Shown one piece after another: positions 27,066-35,897 of a stretch of DNA of 64,000 bases. Numbering within the stretch: the first letter of the stretch is position 1; every line of letters begins with the position of its first letter. A model generated the notes under the pieces. That model had not been told where the DNA came from. It was given only the letters and a program-made list of their open reading frames with translations, and did not search any database. Both the position numbers and the translations under genes were made by a program. The stretch comes from Wenyingzhuangia fucanilytica. Its GTDB lineage: Bacteria > Bacteroidota > Bacteroidia > Flavobacteriales > Flavobacteriaceae. The stretch is taken from positions 1,984,001 to 2,048,000 of the forward strand of contig NZ_CP014224.1 of NCBI RefSeq assembly GCF_001697185.1. Direction: 5' to 3'.

Positions 27066-30002
27066 TTAATTTAAAGGTGAACTTAAAGTGATATCTATAA
27101 ATCTAAATCCTCCACAAGGAATTGTAACTTCTACCGCAGAAGGGCTATTGATATCAAACGTTTTTCCATCTAAAATATCTTTCATATTTGTAGGTTGTAC
27201 ACTCTGAAACTTCACAATGGCTTTCTTTTCACTTGGGTTTAAATATCCACCATCAATAACTGTCAATCTCAAATTAGTTGGAGAGGTTTGTGCTACCACC
27301 CATGCTACTTCACCTGTAACTGTTAATGGAATTAATTGTTCGCTGTCTTTTAAATCATTTTTTATCACAGAAGCATAAGTATCGGCATTCATTTGTTGTG
27401 TTTTGTCTGCCGAATAATAATACCGACCATCAGTATAATATTCTTTCATAATGTTTTGATACAAAGGATGTAAATGTGAGGTTAAACTTCCTCTAGGAGC
27501 CGTAGCATCTACATAAGCCCCACTTTGAGGAGGCGTTATCAACACCAATCCATGTGGATAGTTTGGTAAATAGTTTTGTCTTCTATCTTTTACCCCACCT
27601 GCATAACTAGAAAAATCCCATGAGGTTACAGGAGATGCCATCCAAGTAGCATTTTGCCTACTAAACACAAAAGGATTGTTGTCTTCAAAATCAGAATTAT
27701 AATATGTAGACCATTTTGCACTACTTCCTTCAAGCAAATAATGTTCGTCAGGTTCAAACATGCTTAAATGTACTGGAGAATAACTTACAATTTCATTTGT
27801 TTTAGGAATGTACAAAGCTCCTTTAGCTACCAATTCCCAAAGAATACTAATATAGTCTGAATCTACCGCTAAATTGTTAATGTACTGAGCTCCATTGGCC
27901 ATATGATAGATCAAATGACGTAAAAAATGATTAGGCAATCTTTGGTTACTAAATTGTCTTGATCTGTCAAAACTAGGATTGTCTGGCACAGCTCTAGTCC
28001 CCCAACTATCAGTGGCTCCACTAGCCCAAATTCCTGCTCTACCTGCAATACTAATATCCATAGCCTTGTCTGTTGTTTCTTCCATAGAAGGTACAAACAC
28101 GTTTGAAAATTCCCCAGAAAGCAAGCGACTCCACATAGGCAAATACGCATTTCCTTGCCAGAAATTATGCTTAGTTCTCACAAAAATATTTGCGTTTTTA
28201 TCAGAAGCATAGTTAGCTAAAGGATAAAACAAATCATTTAATACCCAAGCAAAATCATCTGAATGATCTTCTAATTCTGGATAAATCAATACTGTTTTTT
28301 TACCATTAGCAAAATCTATAATTTGTTCTGTAGTGCTTCTTTGGAACATATAAGGATCATTTCCATGACCTCCCCAATAGGCTATTCCAGGTTTCCCTGT
28401 GTACCATGGCGTAATATGATCAATAGCTCCTTGTTGAGTTAAAGTATAATTTCTTCTACCGTCTCTTTTATTCTTATATTTTTCATTTTCCATGGCAGAT
28501 CTATCCCAATCTTCTGCTACAGACATATGACTTCCTCCTAAAAATAAAGGACTGTTATAATTCGCAATAATATGATCTGCTGTGGTTTTTGATAATCCAC
28601 TATCTATATCTGGAGTCATTAAATAAACAGGTAAAGGATCTCTTTCGCTTTCTGGTTTTTGATAGTTAGCTAACTGATTTCTTGTTTTTTCCGTGTTATT
28701 AATAATCTCTTCTAGTTTTCCTTTAGGCTTTAGTTCTTCATAAGCCCCTTTCCAACCCGTTATTTGAGTGTCTATGATATGAATGTTACTTCCTCCGCTT
28801 TCGCTACTAGCCAAAATAATTTTTCCTGATACGGGATCTTTCCACATATCATTGTATGAATATTTGGTTTCTAATTTTTCTTGACTTTCAGGGTCTAAAT
28901 CTGTATCCACCAAAAACATAAATTGCCCAACCAAAAACATGTATTTCTCTACACCTTCATCATTTATAAACTCAGGTTGTGTTACAGAGTATCCAAAACC
29001 TAATTTTGTTAAATCATATGCTTCAAGGCTATCATCTATTATATTAAAACGGATGGTAGACATGGTATTATGATGTCCTGAAGTTCCTAATAAAATTTCT
29101 TGCACACCATCATTATCATGATCTGACACTTTAAATTCCCCTATTACTGTTGGAGCCTCTATTCCTGTTATTTTAAATGGTGTATTCTCTAATACATCAA
29201 AAAAATACAAAGACCCTCTGTCTTGCATATGGTTATTGCTTCCTAAAACCACCAACATTTCTGTTCCATCTGCTTTTTTTACAGGTCTTAAAAAGTTTGC
29301 ATAGTGAACAAAAGAAGGAGGTTGATTGTCTCCCCAAGGTTTTTCTACTGAATATGTAGATGATTTTATTTCTTTAACCAAATCACCAGTTGCAGAAATA
29401 TAATAAATACTTAAATCTAAACCTCCACAAACCACATAAGGAGTTCCGTTGTCATGAACCACACAAACAGCATACATTGGAGGTTTGTTTTGATGGTTTG
29501 TTTTAAAAGTCCAAAGTAATTTTCCGTTTGCATCTATACAATATAAATTTCCATCAGCATTGGCTGCTAACACCTCATCATTTCCGTCTCCAGTAAGATC
29601 TGCACACCAAATATCATGATTCATAAATCCTGATAACTTATTTTTCCATAAAATAGCTCCATCAAATCCAACTGACAGTACTGTACCTTCGTAGGAATTG
29701 GCAATGATTTGTGTTTTATCTCCAATTATTGCTGTTCTTACTTTCTGAATAGTAAGCTCTGTATCTATACTGGTAATTGCAGGAACCTCATAGGTTAAGT
29801 TTTCTGGAACAGTATACTTTAGTGCATAACTTCCACTAACCGATTGTTCTGTGTTTACTTTCCAATAACTTGAATTCTTAAAACTCCAATCCAATCCTTG
29901 ATCTTCAAAATCAAAAACTTTTTGAGAAAAGCCATATTGTAGATTACTTACAATTAGTAAAAAGGCTACAAAATATTTAAAATTTAATTTTAACACACGC
30001 AT
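27066..30002 (-). CDS. GH150-like lambda-carrageenase candidate (copy 1)
   Basis: 978 aa, Sec signal peptide (to about residue 26). Residues 28-70 (FDFEDQGLDWSFKNSSYW, GSYALKYTVP) look like the beginning of the locus binding module, cut short. A beta-propeller follows at about 75-440 with FG-GAP/PQQ-like blades (DLTGDGNDEVLAANADGNLY, YCIDANGKLLW). The C-terminal half (about 480-978) is an alpha/beta catalytic region with WGGHGNDPYM, VPSMEETTDKAM and SWGTRAVPDN. The known lambda-carrageenase of Pseudoalteromonas carrageenovora, the founder of GH150, has about the same length and an N-terminal propeller fused to a novel domain. GH110 next door supports this. No T9SS tail or lipobox. I could not align to the family. 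Confidence 0.65.
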   Translation of the reverse strand: MRVLKLNFKYFVAFLLIVSNLQYGFSQKVFDFEDQGLDWSFKNSSYWKVNTEQSVSGSYALKYTVPENLTYEVPAITSIDTELTIQKVRTAIIGDKTQIIANSYEGTVLSVGFDGAILWKNKLSGFMNHDIWCADLTGDGNDEVLAANADGNLYCIDANGKLLWTFKTNHQNKPPMYAVCVVHDNGTPYVVCGGLDLSIYYISATGDLVKEIKSSTYSVEKPWGDNQPPSFVHYANFLRPVKKADGTEMLVVLGSNNHMQDRGSLYFFDVLENTPFKITGIEAPTVIGEFKVSDHDNDGVQEILLGTSGHHNTMSTIRFNIIDDSLEAYDLTKLGFGYSVTQPEFINDEGVEKYMFLVGQFMFLVDTDLDPESQEKLETKYSYNDMWKDPVSGKIILASSESGGSNIHIIDTQITGWKGAYEELKPKGKLEEIINNTEKTRNQLANYQKPESERDPLPVYLMTPDIDSGLSKTTADHIIANYNSPLFLGGSHMSVAEDWDRSAMENEKYKNKRDGRRNYTLTQQGAIDHITPWYTGKPGIAYWGGHGNDPYMFQRSTTEQIIDFANGKKTVLIYPELEDHSDDFAWVLNDLFYPLANYASDKNANIFVRTKHNFWQGNAYLPMWSRLLSGEFSNVFVPSMEETTDKAMDISIAGRAGIWASGATDSWGTRAVPDNPSFDRSRQFSNQRLPNHFLRHLIYHMANGAQYINNLAVDSDYISILWELVAKGALYIPKTNEIVSYSPVHLSMFEPDEHYLLEGSSAKWSTYYNSDFEDNNPFVFSRQNATWMASPVTSWDFSSYAGGVKDRRQNYLPNYPHGLVLITPPQSGAYVDATAPRGSLTSHLHPLYQNIMKEYYTDGRYYYSADKTQQMNADTYASVIKNDLKDSEQLIPLTVTGEVAWVVAQTSPTNLRLTVIDGGYLNPSEKKAIVKFQSVQPTNMKDILDGKTFDINSPSAVEVTIPCGGFRFIDITLSSPLN

Positions 30003-30100
30003 CTAAATCTTTTTTTATCTTATAAAATTAACTAGACATACTAGTTATTTTGTGCTTAATAGTTTATTAAATGTTGTTTGCAGTAATTTATTACTACAAA

Positions 30101-30130
30101 AAAAAAGACCACCGTTTGGTGATCTTTTTT
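30101..30130 (-). terminator. Rho-independent terminator after the 184-aa module gene
   Basis: Stem GATCACC/GGTGGTC (one mismatch) with a four-base loop, flanked by long A/T runs; on the minus strand ten T follow. It lies between the stop of the 184-aa gene and the start of GH150-like copy 1, so copy 1 needs its own promoter. Confidence 0.85.
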
Positions 30131-30148
30131 GATTAGATGATTTTAGAA

Positions 30149-30703
30149 TTACTTTTGAGTAATTTTAAAATCATCTATATAAACTGTTCCAGAACCTGAC
30201 TTTGGAAACACAAAAAACGATACAGACAACCAGTTCTTTTTAGCATCTTTGTCTATGGTAAATGTTGAGGTTAATGTTTGCCAAGAGTTTTTTGCTTGCT
30301 TATCTAAATCATCAAATTTAGAGTTAACTTTTGCTGGCCCTGATAAAGAAATTTGAAGAAATCTAGGTACTTCACCTTCTGTATATACTTTTACTGACAT
30401 TTCGTAAGTTCCAGCTTTAAGATCAAAAAAACCAGGTGCTGCTGCTTTACCTCTAAATGATTGCAATTTTGGTCCTTTACCTACATTGCTATAATCATCA
30501 AAAGCAACTTTCATACTTTTTTCACCAGAAGCTACTTGCTCTGTAGATGATTCAAACCCTTTCATTTGTGTCCAATGCTCTGGAGATCCATTTTCAAAGT
30601 CAAAAGAAGCTTGATCCGCTCCTGTTATTTGTGCATTAGCTGTAATAGACAACCCTAAGATTGCAAAAGTGATGAACGAAATTTTAAATTTGTTTTTTAA
30701 CAT
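30149..30703 (-). CDS. Secreted single binding-like module protein
   Basis: 184 aa: a signal peptide (MLKNKFKISFITFAILGLSI...) and one beta-sandwich module only (about 28-184). It begins ASFDFENGSPEHWTQMKGF, carries GEKSMKVAF, KAGTYEMSVKVY and NSWQTLTSTF, and ends SGTVYIDDFKITQ, the same landmarks as the modules in neighbouring proteins. No lipobox and no T9SS tail, so it should be periplasmic, unlike its relatives. It may shuttle or buffer oligosaccharides, or it may be a fragment that kept only the module. It lies between two hairpins, so it may be transcribed by readthrough. Confidence 0.75.
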   Translation of the reverse strand: MLKNKFKISFITFAILGLSITANAQITGADQASFDFENGSPEHWTQMKGFESSTEQVASGEKSMKVAFDDYSNVGKGPKLQSFRGKAAAPGFFDLKAGTYEMSVKVYTEGEVPRFLQISLSGPAKVNSKFDDLDKQAKNSWQTLTSTFTIDKDAKKNWLSVSFFVFPKSGSGTVYIDDFKITQK

Positions 30704-30732
30704 ATTTTATTTTTTAAAATTTATAAATACAA

Positions 30733-30763
30733 AACACACTGTTACACAAAGCAACAGTGTGTT
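30733..30763 (-). terminator. Hairpin/terminator after the 423-aa gene
   Basis: Perfect eleven-base stem AACACACTGTT/AACAGTGTGTT around a nine-base loop. On the minus strand an A-run precedes it and TTTTG follows; on the plus strand a ten-T run follows. Probably a partial terminator or attenuator between the 423-aa and 184-aa genes. Confidence 0.7.
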
Positions 30764-30782
30764 TTTTTTTTAACTTATTATA

Positions 30783-32054
30783 CTACAAAACTACCTTTAT
30801 AGCATCTTGCTTATTTCCTTTAGAAATTCTTACAATATAAACTCCACTAGCCAAATCAGAAGACTTTACTTGCTGCCCTGTGATAGAGTATACCGCATCT
30901 AGATTTGCTCCTGACACCGAAATAGTTCCGTTTTCTGCTTTTACAGAAGCTCCTTCTATTTTAGAGTATGATGATGATAAAGTAGGTGAAGTAATTGATG
31001 CAGACATTTGATCTATATAAACAACATCTCCGTTTAATAAGTTCTCTGCTGCTCCATCTGAATAGTTTAAAGCAAACCAGAACGTAACTCCATCAAAATC
31101 ATCTATCGTTGCAATATCAAAAGTTAACTCTTCCCATTCCATTGCTGTGTTTGTAGTAGTCAATGCCGTAATAGGCTTTGTTGAAGTTTCCACACCTCCA
31201 TCAGTTAACTTGACTCTAGCAGACAAAGATATTGGAGTTGCTCTATTCGTTTTTACCCATAATTTCACTTGTATGGTAGAACCTGCTGAATATTTAGATC
31301 CATACACTTTTTCATAATTACTAAAAGTCCAAAAAGGAGCTGTTGCATCAGCAGTATAAACAAAACGTAAACTTTGGTCTCCATCATGTGATTCTGTAGA
31401 TGTAATAGTTCTATTAGCAAAAGCTTGGGTTCCTGAAAAATGAGCAACACCTGAAGGTCCATCAAAACTTGGGTTTTTAATAAACTCAGAATACGTTTCA
31501 GCTGGAGCAGTTTCTAAAAACTCAATTTCATCTAAATAAAAAGCATCTCCAGCAGTATCTGGTGCATTTTGCCTAACTAACATATAAAAATTAAGCAAAT
31601 CTCCTTTCCACGATGTATAACTACTCATATCAAGATAAGAGGTTACATACTCATCCGAGTTGGCACCAATAGTTAATTCAATGTTTCCATTAGAATTATC
31701 TTTAATAGCTATATCCTCATCATTTTTACCTCCAATTCTTATTTTAGTTCCATTGGTTTCATTTTTATATCTAATTCTAATGTACTTTTTGGTAGTAGCA
31801 TCAATTCCTGTGGCTGTTACACCTCCGCCAACTTTAATTCCAAAATTAGCGTTATCACCACTTCTCTCAAGTTTTAAAGCTCCTTGATCCACTCCTAACC
31901 CTTCAGTATCATCATGAGTAACAGTACCATCAGTACCATAACTAACACTCCAATTTTCTAAATCCGTATTAAAATCTGTTGTCTGTGCATTTACCTGTAC
32001 ACTGGCACCTAACAACAATGCTAAACCTGTTATTTTAAGTATTTGTTTTTTCAT
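30783..32054 (-). CDS. T9SS-secreted protein with two beta-sandwich binding-like modules
   Basis: 423 aa, signal peptide to about residue 23. Module 1 (about 27-185) begins FNTDLENWSVSYGTDG and ends DAFYLDEIEFLE. Module 2 (about 195-350) begins FIKNPSFDGPSGVAHF and ends GDVVYIDQMSA. The C-terminal 65 residues form a T9SS-type tail (DAVYSITGQQVKSSDLASGV, YIVRISKG, AIKVVL). Both modules have the DDxI-type last strand of CBM4/9/22-like folds. No catalytic signature. It follows GH150-like copy 2, echoing the pairing of copy 1 with the 379-aa protein. A carbohydrate-capturing surface or extracellular partner is the inference. A 21-base perfect inverted repeat lies 64 bases upstream. Confidence 0.75.
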   Translation of the reverse strand: MKKQILKITGLALLLGASVQVNAQTTDFNTDLENWSVSYGTDGTVTHDDTEGLGVDQGALKLERSGDNANFGIKVGGGVTATGIDATTKKYIRIRYKNETNGTKIRIGGKNDEDIAIKDNSNGNIELTIGANSDEYVTSYLDMSSYTSWKGDLLNFYMLVRQNAPDTAGDAFYLDEIEFLETAPAETYSEFIKNPSFDGPSGVAHFSGTQAFANRTITSTESHDGDQSLRFVYTADATAPFWTFSNYEKVYGSKYSAGSTIQVKLWVKTNRATPISLSARVKLTDGGVETSTKPITALTTTNTAMEWEELTFDIATIDDFDGVTFWFALNYSDGAAENLLNGDVVYIDQMSASITSPTLSSSYSKIEGASVKAENGTISVSGANLDAVYSITGQQVKSSDLASGVYIVRISKGNKQDAIKVVL

Positions 32055-32117
32055 AATAAAAAAATATTTTAATTAGTTAATACAACAAAGCAACTAAACA
32101 ACAAAGATTTATATGTA

Positions 32118-32167
32118 ATTACCCGTACATAAAATGTAGTTTTTAATACATTTTATGTACGGGTAAT
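32118..32167. repeat. Perfect 21-base inverted repeat
   Basis: Arms 32118-32138 and 32147-32167 are exact reverse complements, with an eight-base loop. It lies 24 bases past the stop of GH150-like copy 2. No U-run follows on the transcribed strand. It could act as a stabilising 3' hairpin for the carrageenase mRNA, or as an operator for the 423-aa gene. Confidence 0.75.
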
Positions 32168-32190
32168 GTGTGTATCTCTTTTAAAATGGG

Positions 32191-35055
32191 TTATTTCTTT
32201 AAACTTTCTTTTAATTCAACATCTATAAATCTAAAACCTCCTAAAGGTATTTCTATTTCTGTTTCATTTTTTAACACCTTAAATTCTTCTTTATTCAAGA
32301 TGTCTTTTACTTTTACAGGGCTTATAGTGTTAAATTTTACTAACGCTTTACTTTTTTGGGGATTGATGTATCCATTATCTATAATTGTTATTCTTAAATG
32401 ATTAGGAGCTGTTTGTGCAACTACCCAAGCCACATCACCAGAAACCGTTATTGGTAGTTTTTTAGCACTTTCTTTTAAATCTGCCTCTATTACCTTATAG
32501 TATTCATCTGCCTTATATGTTTGTTTTCCATCAGTGCTGTAGTAATTACGTCCATCCGTAATATATTCTTTAAGGATGTTTTTATAAATAGGGTGCATGT
32601 ATTTTTCTAATGAACCACGAACGACATTTTTAGCTGCAAATACTCCATGTTGTGGAGGCGTAATTAATACCAATCCGTTTTCATAAGGTGCTAAGAAATT
32701 TAATCTACGTTCTTTTACTCCTGCTGCGTATCTAGAAAAATCCCATGCTGTGACAGAAGCTCCTGGCCAAGTACCATTTAATCTACTAAATACAAAAGGA
32801 TTGTTTTTTTCAAATGCTTCATCATAGAAGGTTGTCCACTTTACATTTGTTCCATCATTTAAAAAGTGTTCATCTGGACTTTTCATACTAATATGAACTG
32901 GAGAAATACTCAAAAGTTCGTTACGCTTAGGTACATATAAAGCTCCTTTAGCAATCAACTCCCAATAAATACTCATGTAATCTTGGTCTACTGCAAAGTT
33001 ATTGATAAACTGTGCTCCGTTTGCTGTATGAAAAATCAACATTCTAAGCGCGTGGTTTGGTAATCTTTGATATCCTAACTGTCTTGCTCTGTCATAAGAC
33101 ACGTTGTCTGGTACTGCTCTTGTTCCCCAACTGTTTACAGCTCCACTTGTCCACATTCCCATTCTACCTGCCAAACTTAACTCCATACTTTTATCTGTAG
33201 TTTCTTCCATAGAAGGCACAAATACATCAGCAAATTCACCAGACATTAATCTAGACCAAGAATCTAAATAATTAGATCCTAACCAAAATATATTTTTAGA
33301 ACGTAAAAACACATTGGCATTTTTTCCTTGTGAATATTTTGCCAAAGGATAAATTAAATTGTTTAATAAGAAGTTTAAATTTTCTTTAGAATGTTCTTCT
33401 ACCTCAGGGTAAATCAATACTGTTTTTTTACCTTTTGCATTGTCTATTACCTGTTTTGTGGTTTCTATACTAAACATATAAGGATCATTTCCATGTCCTG
33501 CCCAATAAGCAACACCTGGCGCTCCATCAAAACCTTTGGTAATATGATCTACTGCCTCTTGATGAGACATGGTGTATTTTTTTCTTCTATCTCTAGTTTT
33601 TTTGTATTTAGCATTTGACAATATAGATCTATCAAACTTTTCTACATTTTTCATAAACATAGAATTCAAAAAAACAGGATTTTTATAAGTATCTACTAGT
33701 TCGTTTTTTAACCCTACTAAATTATCAGGAACAGACTCCGTCATAAAATAAACTGGCTGAGAATTGTAATCTTCTTTACTTTTTTCAAACTTATTTAAGT
33801 CTTCTCTAGTGGTTTTGGTATTGGCCAATATTTCAGAAATTTTTCCTTTTGGGCTTAAGTTCTTGTACTCTTTTTTCCATTGAGTATCTGCTACATCTAA
33901 CACATGAATACAACTACCTCCACTTTGAGCACTCGCCAAAATTACTTTTCCTGTTGTAGGGTCTTGCCACACATCATTATAAGCATATTGGCTTTGAATA
34001 ATTTCTTCTTTCGCATTTTCTTCAGTAGCGTTATAAATACGCATTTGATTTCCAATTCTAGTCAAATACAAATTATCCTTTTTATGTTTTAACAATACTG
34101 TTTGTGCAATATCGTATCCAAAACGAACTTTGTTAATTTCATGAAAATTGAAGGTATTGGTTTGTGCATCATAAGTAGAAACTAACATATCATTAGAATG
34201 TGCAGAAGACCCAAGTATAATTTCTTCATTTCCATCACCATCTACATCAAATGTTTTAAAATCACCAATAGGTCTAATTCTTATTTTTTTCTTTAGCTCT
34301 GGCGTTGCTTTAATAGGTGTTTTTTGATAAGGTAGATCTTCTAAAACCTTAAAAAAATACATTGTTCCCGGAACATTCATATGATTATTACTTGCCAATA
34401 AGACTAATGTTTCCGTACCGTCTGCTTGTTTTAGAGGTCTTATAAAGTTTGCTACCGATTCATGAGCTTTAGGAAGCTCTTTTTTATACTTACTCCATGG
34501 TTTTTCTATAGAAAAAGTAGCGGTTTTTATCTCTTTTACCAAAGCACCTTTTGGAGATAGATAATACAGGTTTTTATCAAAACCTCCTGCCACTACATAA
34601 GCACCATTGCTATTGTGAACAATGGTAACAGCATACATAGGAGCTTCATTTTTCTTAAACTCCCATAATAATTCTCCTTTGTTATTTAAACAATAAATGG
34701 TTCCATTGGCATTGGCTACAACAATCTCATCCTTATCATCACCATCCAAGTCTCCACACCATACATCGTGATTTACAAATCCCGAAAGTTTATTTTCCCA
34801 AAGAACTTTTCCTGTGTATGATACTCCTACTACCGTACCCTCATAACTAGACCCAACAATGTAACTTTCTTCTTTGTTTTTTGCTGTTCTAACTGTTCTA
34901 ATGGTAAGTTTTGTGTCTATACTATACAGACTCGACTTTTCTTTTGCTGACGCTTGTAGTACATGTGGATTTGTTAAGTTTTTTGAAACACATTCAGTTG
35001 TATTAAAAAACGTAATTAAAACAACTAATAAAAAATGATATTGATATTTATACAT
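32191..35055 (-). CDS. GH150-like lambda-carrageenase candidate (copy 2)
   Basis: 954 aa, signal peptide (about 23 residues). Clearly similar along its whole length to copy 1 at 27066-30002: propeller blades (DLDGDDKDEIVVANANGTIY, YCLNNKGELLWEF) at about 45-420, and the same catalytic half (WAGHGNDPYMF, VPSMEETTDKSM, SWGTRAVPDN, VLITPPQHG). It lacks the module-like N-terminal stretch of copy 1. Lambda-carrageenase of the GH150 founder type is about this length with the same order of domains; it cuts beta-1,4 bonds of sulfated lambda-carrageenan by inversion. Lacks lipobox and T9SS tail, so the route across the outer membrane is unclear. It is the first gene after the Sus operon terminator. 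Confidence 0.65.
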   Translation of the reverse strand: MYKYQYHFLLVVLITFFNTTECVSKNLTNPHVLQASAKEKSSLYSIDTKLTIRTVRTAKNKEESYIVGSSYEGTVVGVSYTGKVLWENKLSGFVNHDVWCGDLDGDDKDEIVVANANGTIYCLNNKGELLWEFKKNEAPMYAVTIVHNSNGAYVVAGGFDKNLYYLSPKGALVKEIKTATFSIEKPWSKYKKELPKAHESVANFIRPLKQADGTETLVLLASNNHMNVPGTMYFFKVLEDLPYQKTPIKATPELKKKIRIRPIGDFKTFDVDGDGNEEIILGSSAHSNDMLVSTYDAQTNTFNFHEINKVRFGYDIAQTVLLKHKKDNLYLTRIGNQMRIYNATEENAKEEIIQSQYAYNDVWQDPTTGKVILASAQSGGSCIHVLDVADTQWKKEYKNLSPKGKISEILANTKTTREDLNKFEKSKEDYNSQPVYFMTESVPDNLVGLKNELVDTYKNPVFLNSMFMKNVEKFDRSILSNAKYKKTRDRRKKYTMSHQEAVDHITKGFDGAPGVAYWAGHGNDPYMFSIETTKQVIDNAKGKKTVLIYPEVEEHSKENLNFLLNNLIYPLAKYSQGKNANVFLRSKNIFWLGSNYLDSWSRLMSGEFADVFVPSMEETTDKSMELSLAGRMGMWTSGAVNSWGTRAVPDNVSYDRARQLGYQRLPNHALRMLIFHTANGAQFINNFAVDQDYMSIYWELIAKGALYVPKRNELLSISPVHISMKSPDEHFLNDGTNVKWTTFYDEAFEKNNPFVFSRLNGTWPGASVTAWDFSRYAAGVKERRLNFLAPYENGLVLITPPQHGVFAAKNVVRGSLEKYMHPIYKNILKEYITDGRNYYSTDGKQTYKADEYYKVIEADLKESAKKLPITVSGDVAWVVAQTAPNHLRITIIDNGYINPQKSKALVKFNTISPVKVKDILNKEEFKVLKNETEIEIPLGGFRFIDVELKESLKK

Positions 35056-35084
35056 GATGTTTGATTTTTTAGTAAAAATAAATT

Positions 35085-35092
35085 CAAAACTA
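35085..35092 (-). promoter_or_regulatory. Candidate -7 promoter element for GH150-like copy 2
   Basis: On the minus strand it reads TAGTTTTG, an exact TAnnTTTG, 29 bases upstream of the ATG at 35055. A TTTG occurs further upstream, but at 15 bases rather than the usual 19-21, so the -33 assignment is weak. Confidence 0.4.
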
Positions 35093-35300
35093 AAACAACT
35101 AATATCTCAAAATTTATAAAATGTACTCCACAATAAAAAAGTCTCTTAGTTGTAAGATTCCTTTGACTTACACCAAGAATTAGCGATGTTTTTTTATATT
35201 TCACATTATACTAAAGATGAGCACCTTATCCAAAATTATTTGATTTTTTTTTAAATTCAAGAAACGATCGTTAGCATACCAAACAAACATTTAGTTTATA

Positions 35301-35338
35301 AACAAAAAAGACTGCCTAAGTAGACAGTCTTTTTTGTT
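35301..35338 (-). terminator. Rho-independent terminator at the end of the susCD operon
   Basis: Fourteen-base perfect stem (CAAAAAAGACTG paired with CAGTCTTTTTTG plus flanking pairs), ten-base loop, and A/T runs on both sides. It lies 37 bases past the stop of the 149-aa lipoprotein gene. Confidence 0.85.
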
Positions 35339-35374
35339 TTAATTGATCTTTATTTATACAAAAGAATAAATATC

Positions 35375-35824
35375 TTAGTTATAAACATCTTTTACATCCA
35401 TATTTGCCGTATAGTTTTCTACAACAATTGTTCCTGTACCATCATCATACGATACCTCTATAGTTCCCGTGTTGTTTGCTTTATCTATCTCTATATCAAA
35501 ATTATAATCTCTTGCCTCTGTTTTTTTAGTAAAAGACACCTTATATTCTGTATCTGTAGAAGTATCTTGATAATTTGTTTTTTGATACTTATTGGCTTTT
35601 TGAGAATTAGGAAACTCTATTAAAAAAGTTTTGTCTGCAACTCTGTATACTTCTATTTTAAAAAAACCTCCTATACTATTTGTTCCATTTACATGCGCTA
35701 TTTCTGTAATTTCATAAATAGGTGTTAATGCTATTTCTGGTGTTTCCCATTTAGCCTCTTCTCCACAACTATTCATGAATATAGAAAGCATTATTAAGCT
35801 AAAGAATTTTATTATTTTTTTCAT
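35375..35824 (-). CDS. Small lipoprotein of the Sus operon, function unknown
   Basis: 149 aa. FMNSC places a lipobox cysteine at residue 20. The mature part is short, beta-rich and Thr/Asp-rich (EYKVSFTKK, NFDIEIDKANNTGTIEVSYD), in keeping with a single Ig- or lipocalin-like domain. I do not recognise the family. As the last gene of susC-susD-susE-like operon it is in the place of a surface glycan-binding protein or accessory lipoprotein. A hairpin in the 73-base gap before it may lower its expression. Confidence 0.7.
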   Translation of the reverse strand: MKKIIKFFSLIMLSIFMNSCGEEAKWETPEIALTPIYEITEIAHVNGTNSIGGFFKIEVYRVADKTFLIEFPNSQKANKYQKTNYQDTSTDTEYKVSFTKKTEARDYNFDIEIDKANNTGTIEVSYDDGTGTIVVENYTANMDVKDVYN

Positions 35825-35839
35825 TTTATTATGCTTTTG

Positions 35840-35884
35840 AAATCTCCTTACTATTCAATTTTACTATAAATAATAAGGAGATTT
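35840..35884 (-). terminator. Intra-operon hairpin between the SusE-position gene and the small lipoprotein gene
   Basis: Eleven-base perfect arms (AAATCTCCTTA and TAAGGAGATTT) with a 23-base loop; only a short T-run follows on the minus strand. Likely a leaky terminator or an mRNA end-stabiliser. Confidence 0.5.
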
Positions 35885-35897
35885 TAATGTTAAAAAA

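Larger units (their letters stand above)
35056..35374. other. 319-base intergenic region between Sus operon and GH150-like copy 2
   Basis: Holds the Sus operon terminator at its right end and a candidate -7 element near the GH150-like gene. No open frame of note. The rest is AT-rich sequence without clear repeats. Confidence 0.6.
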
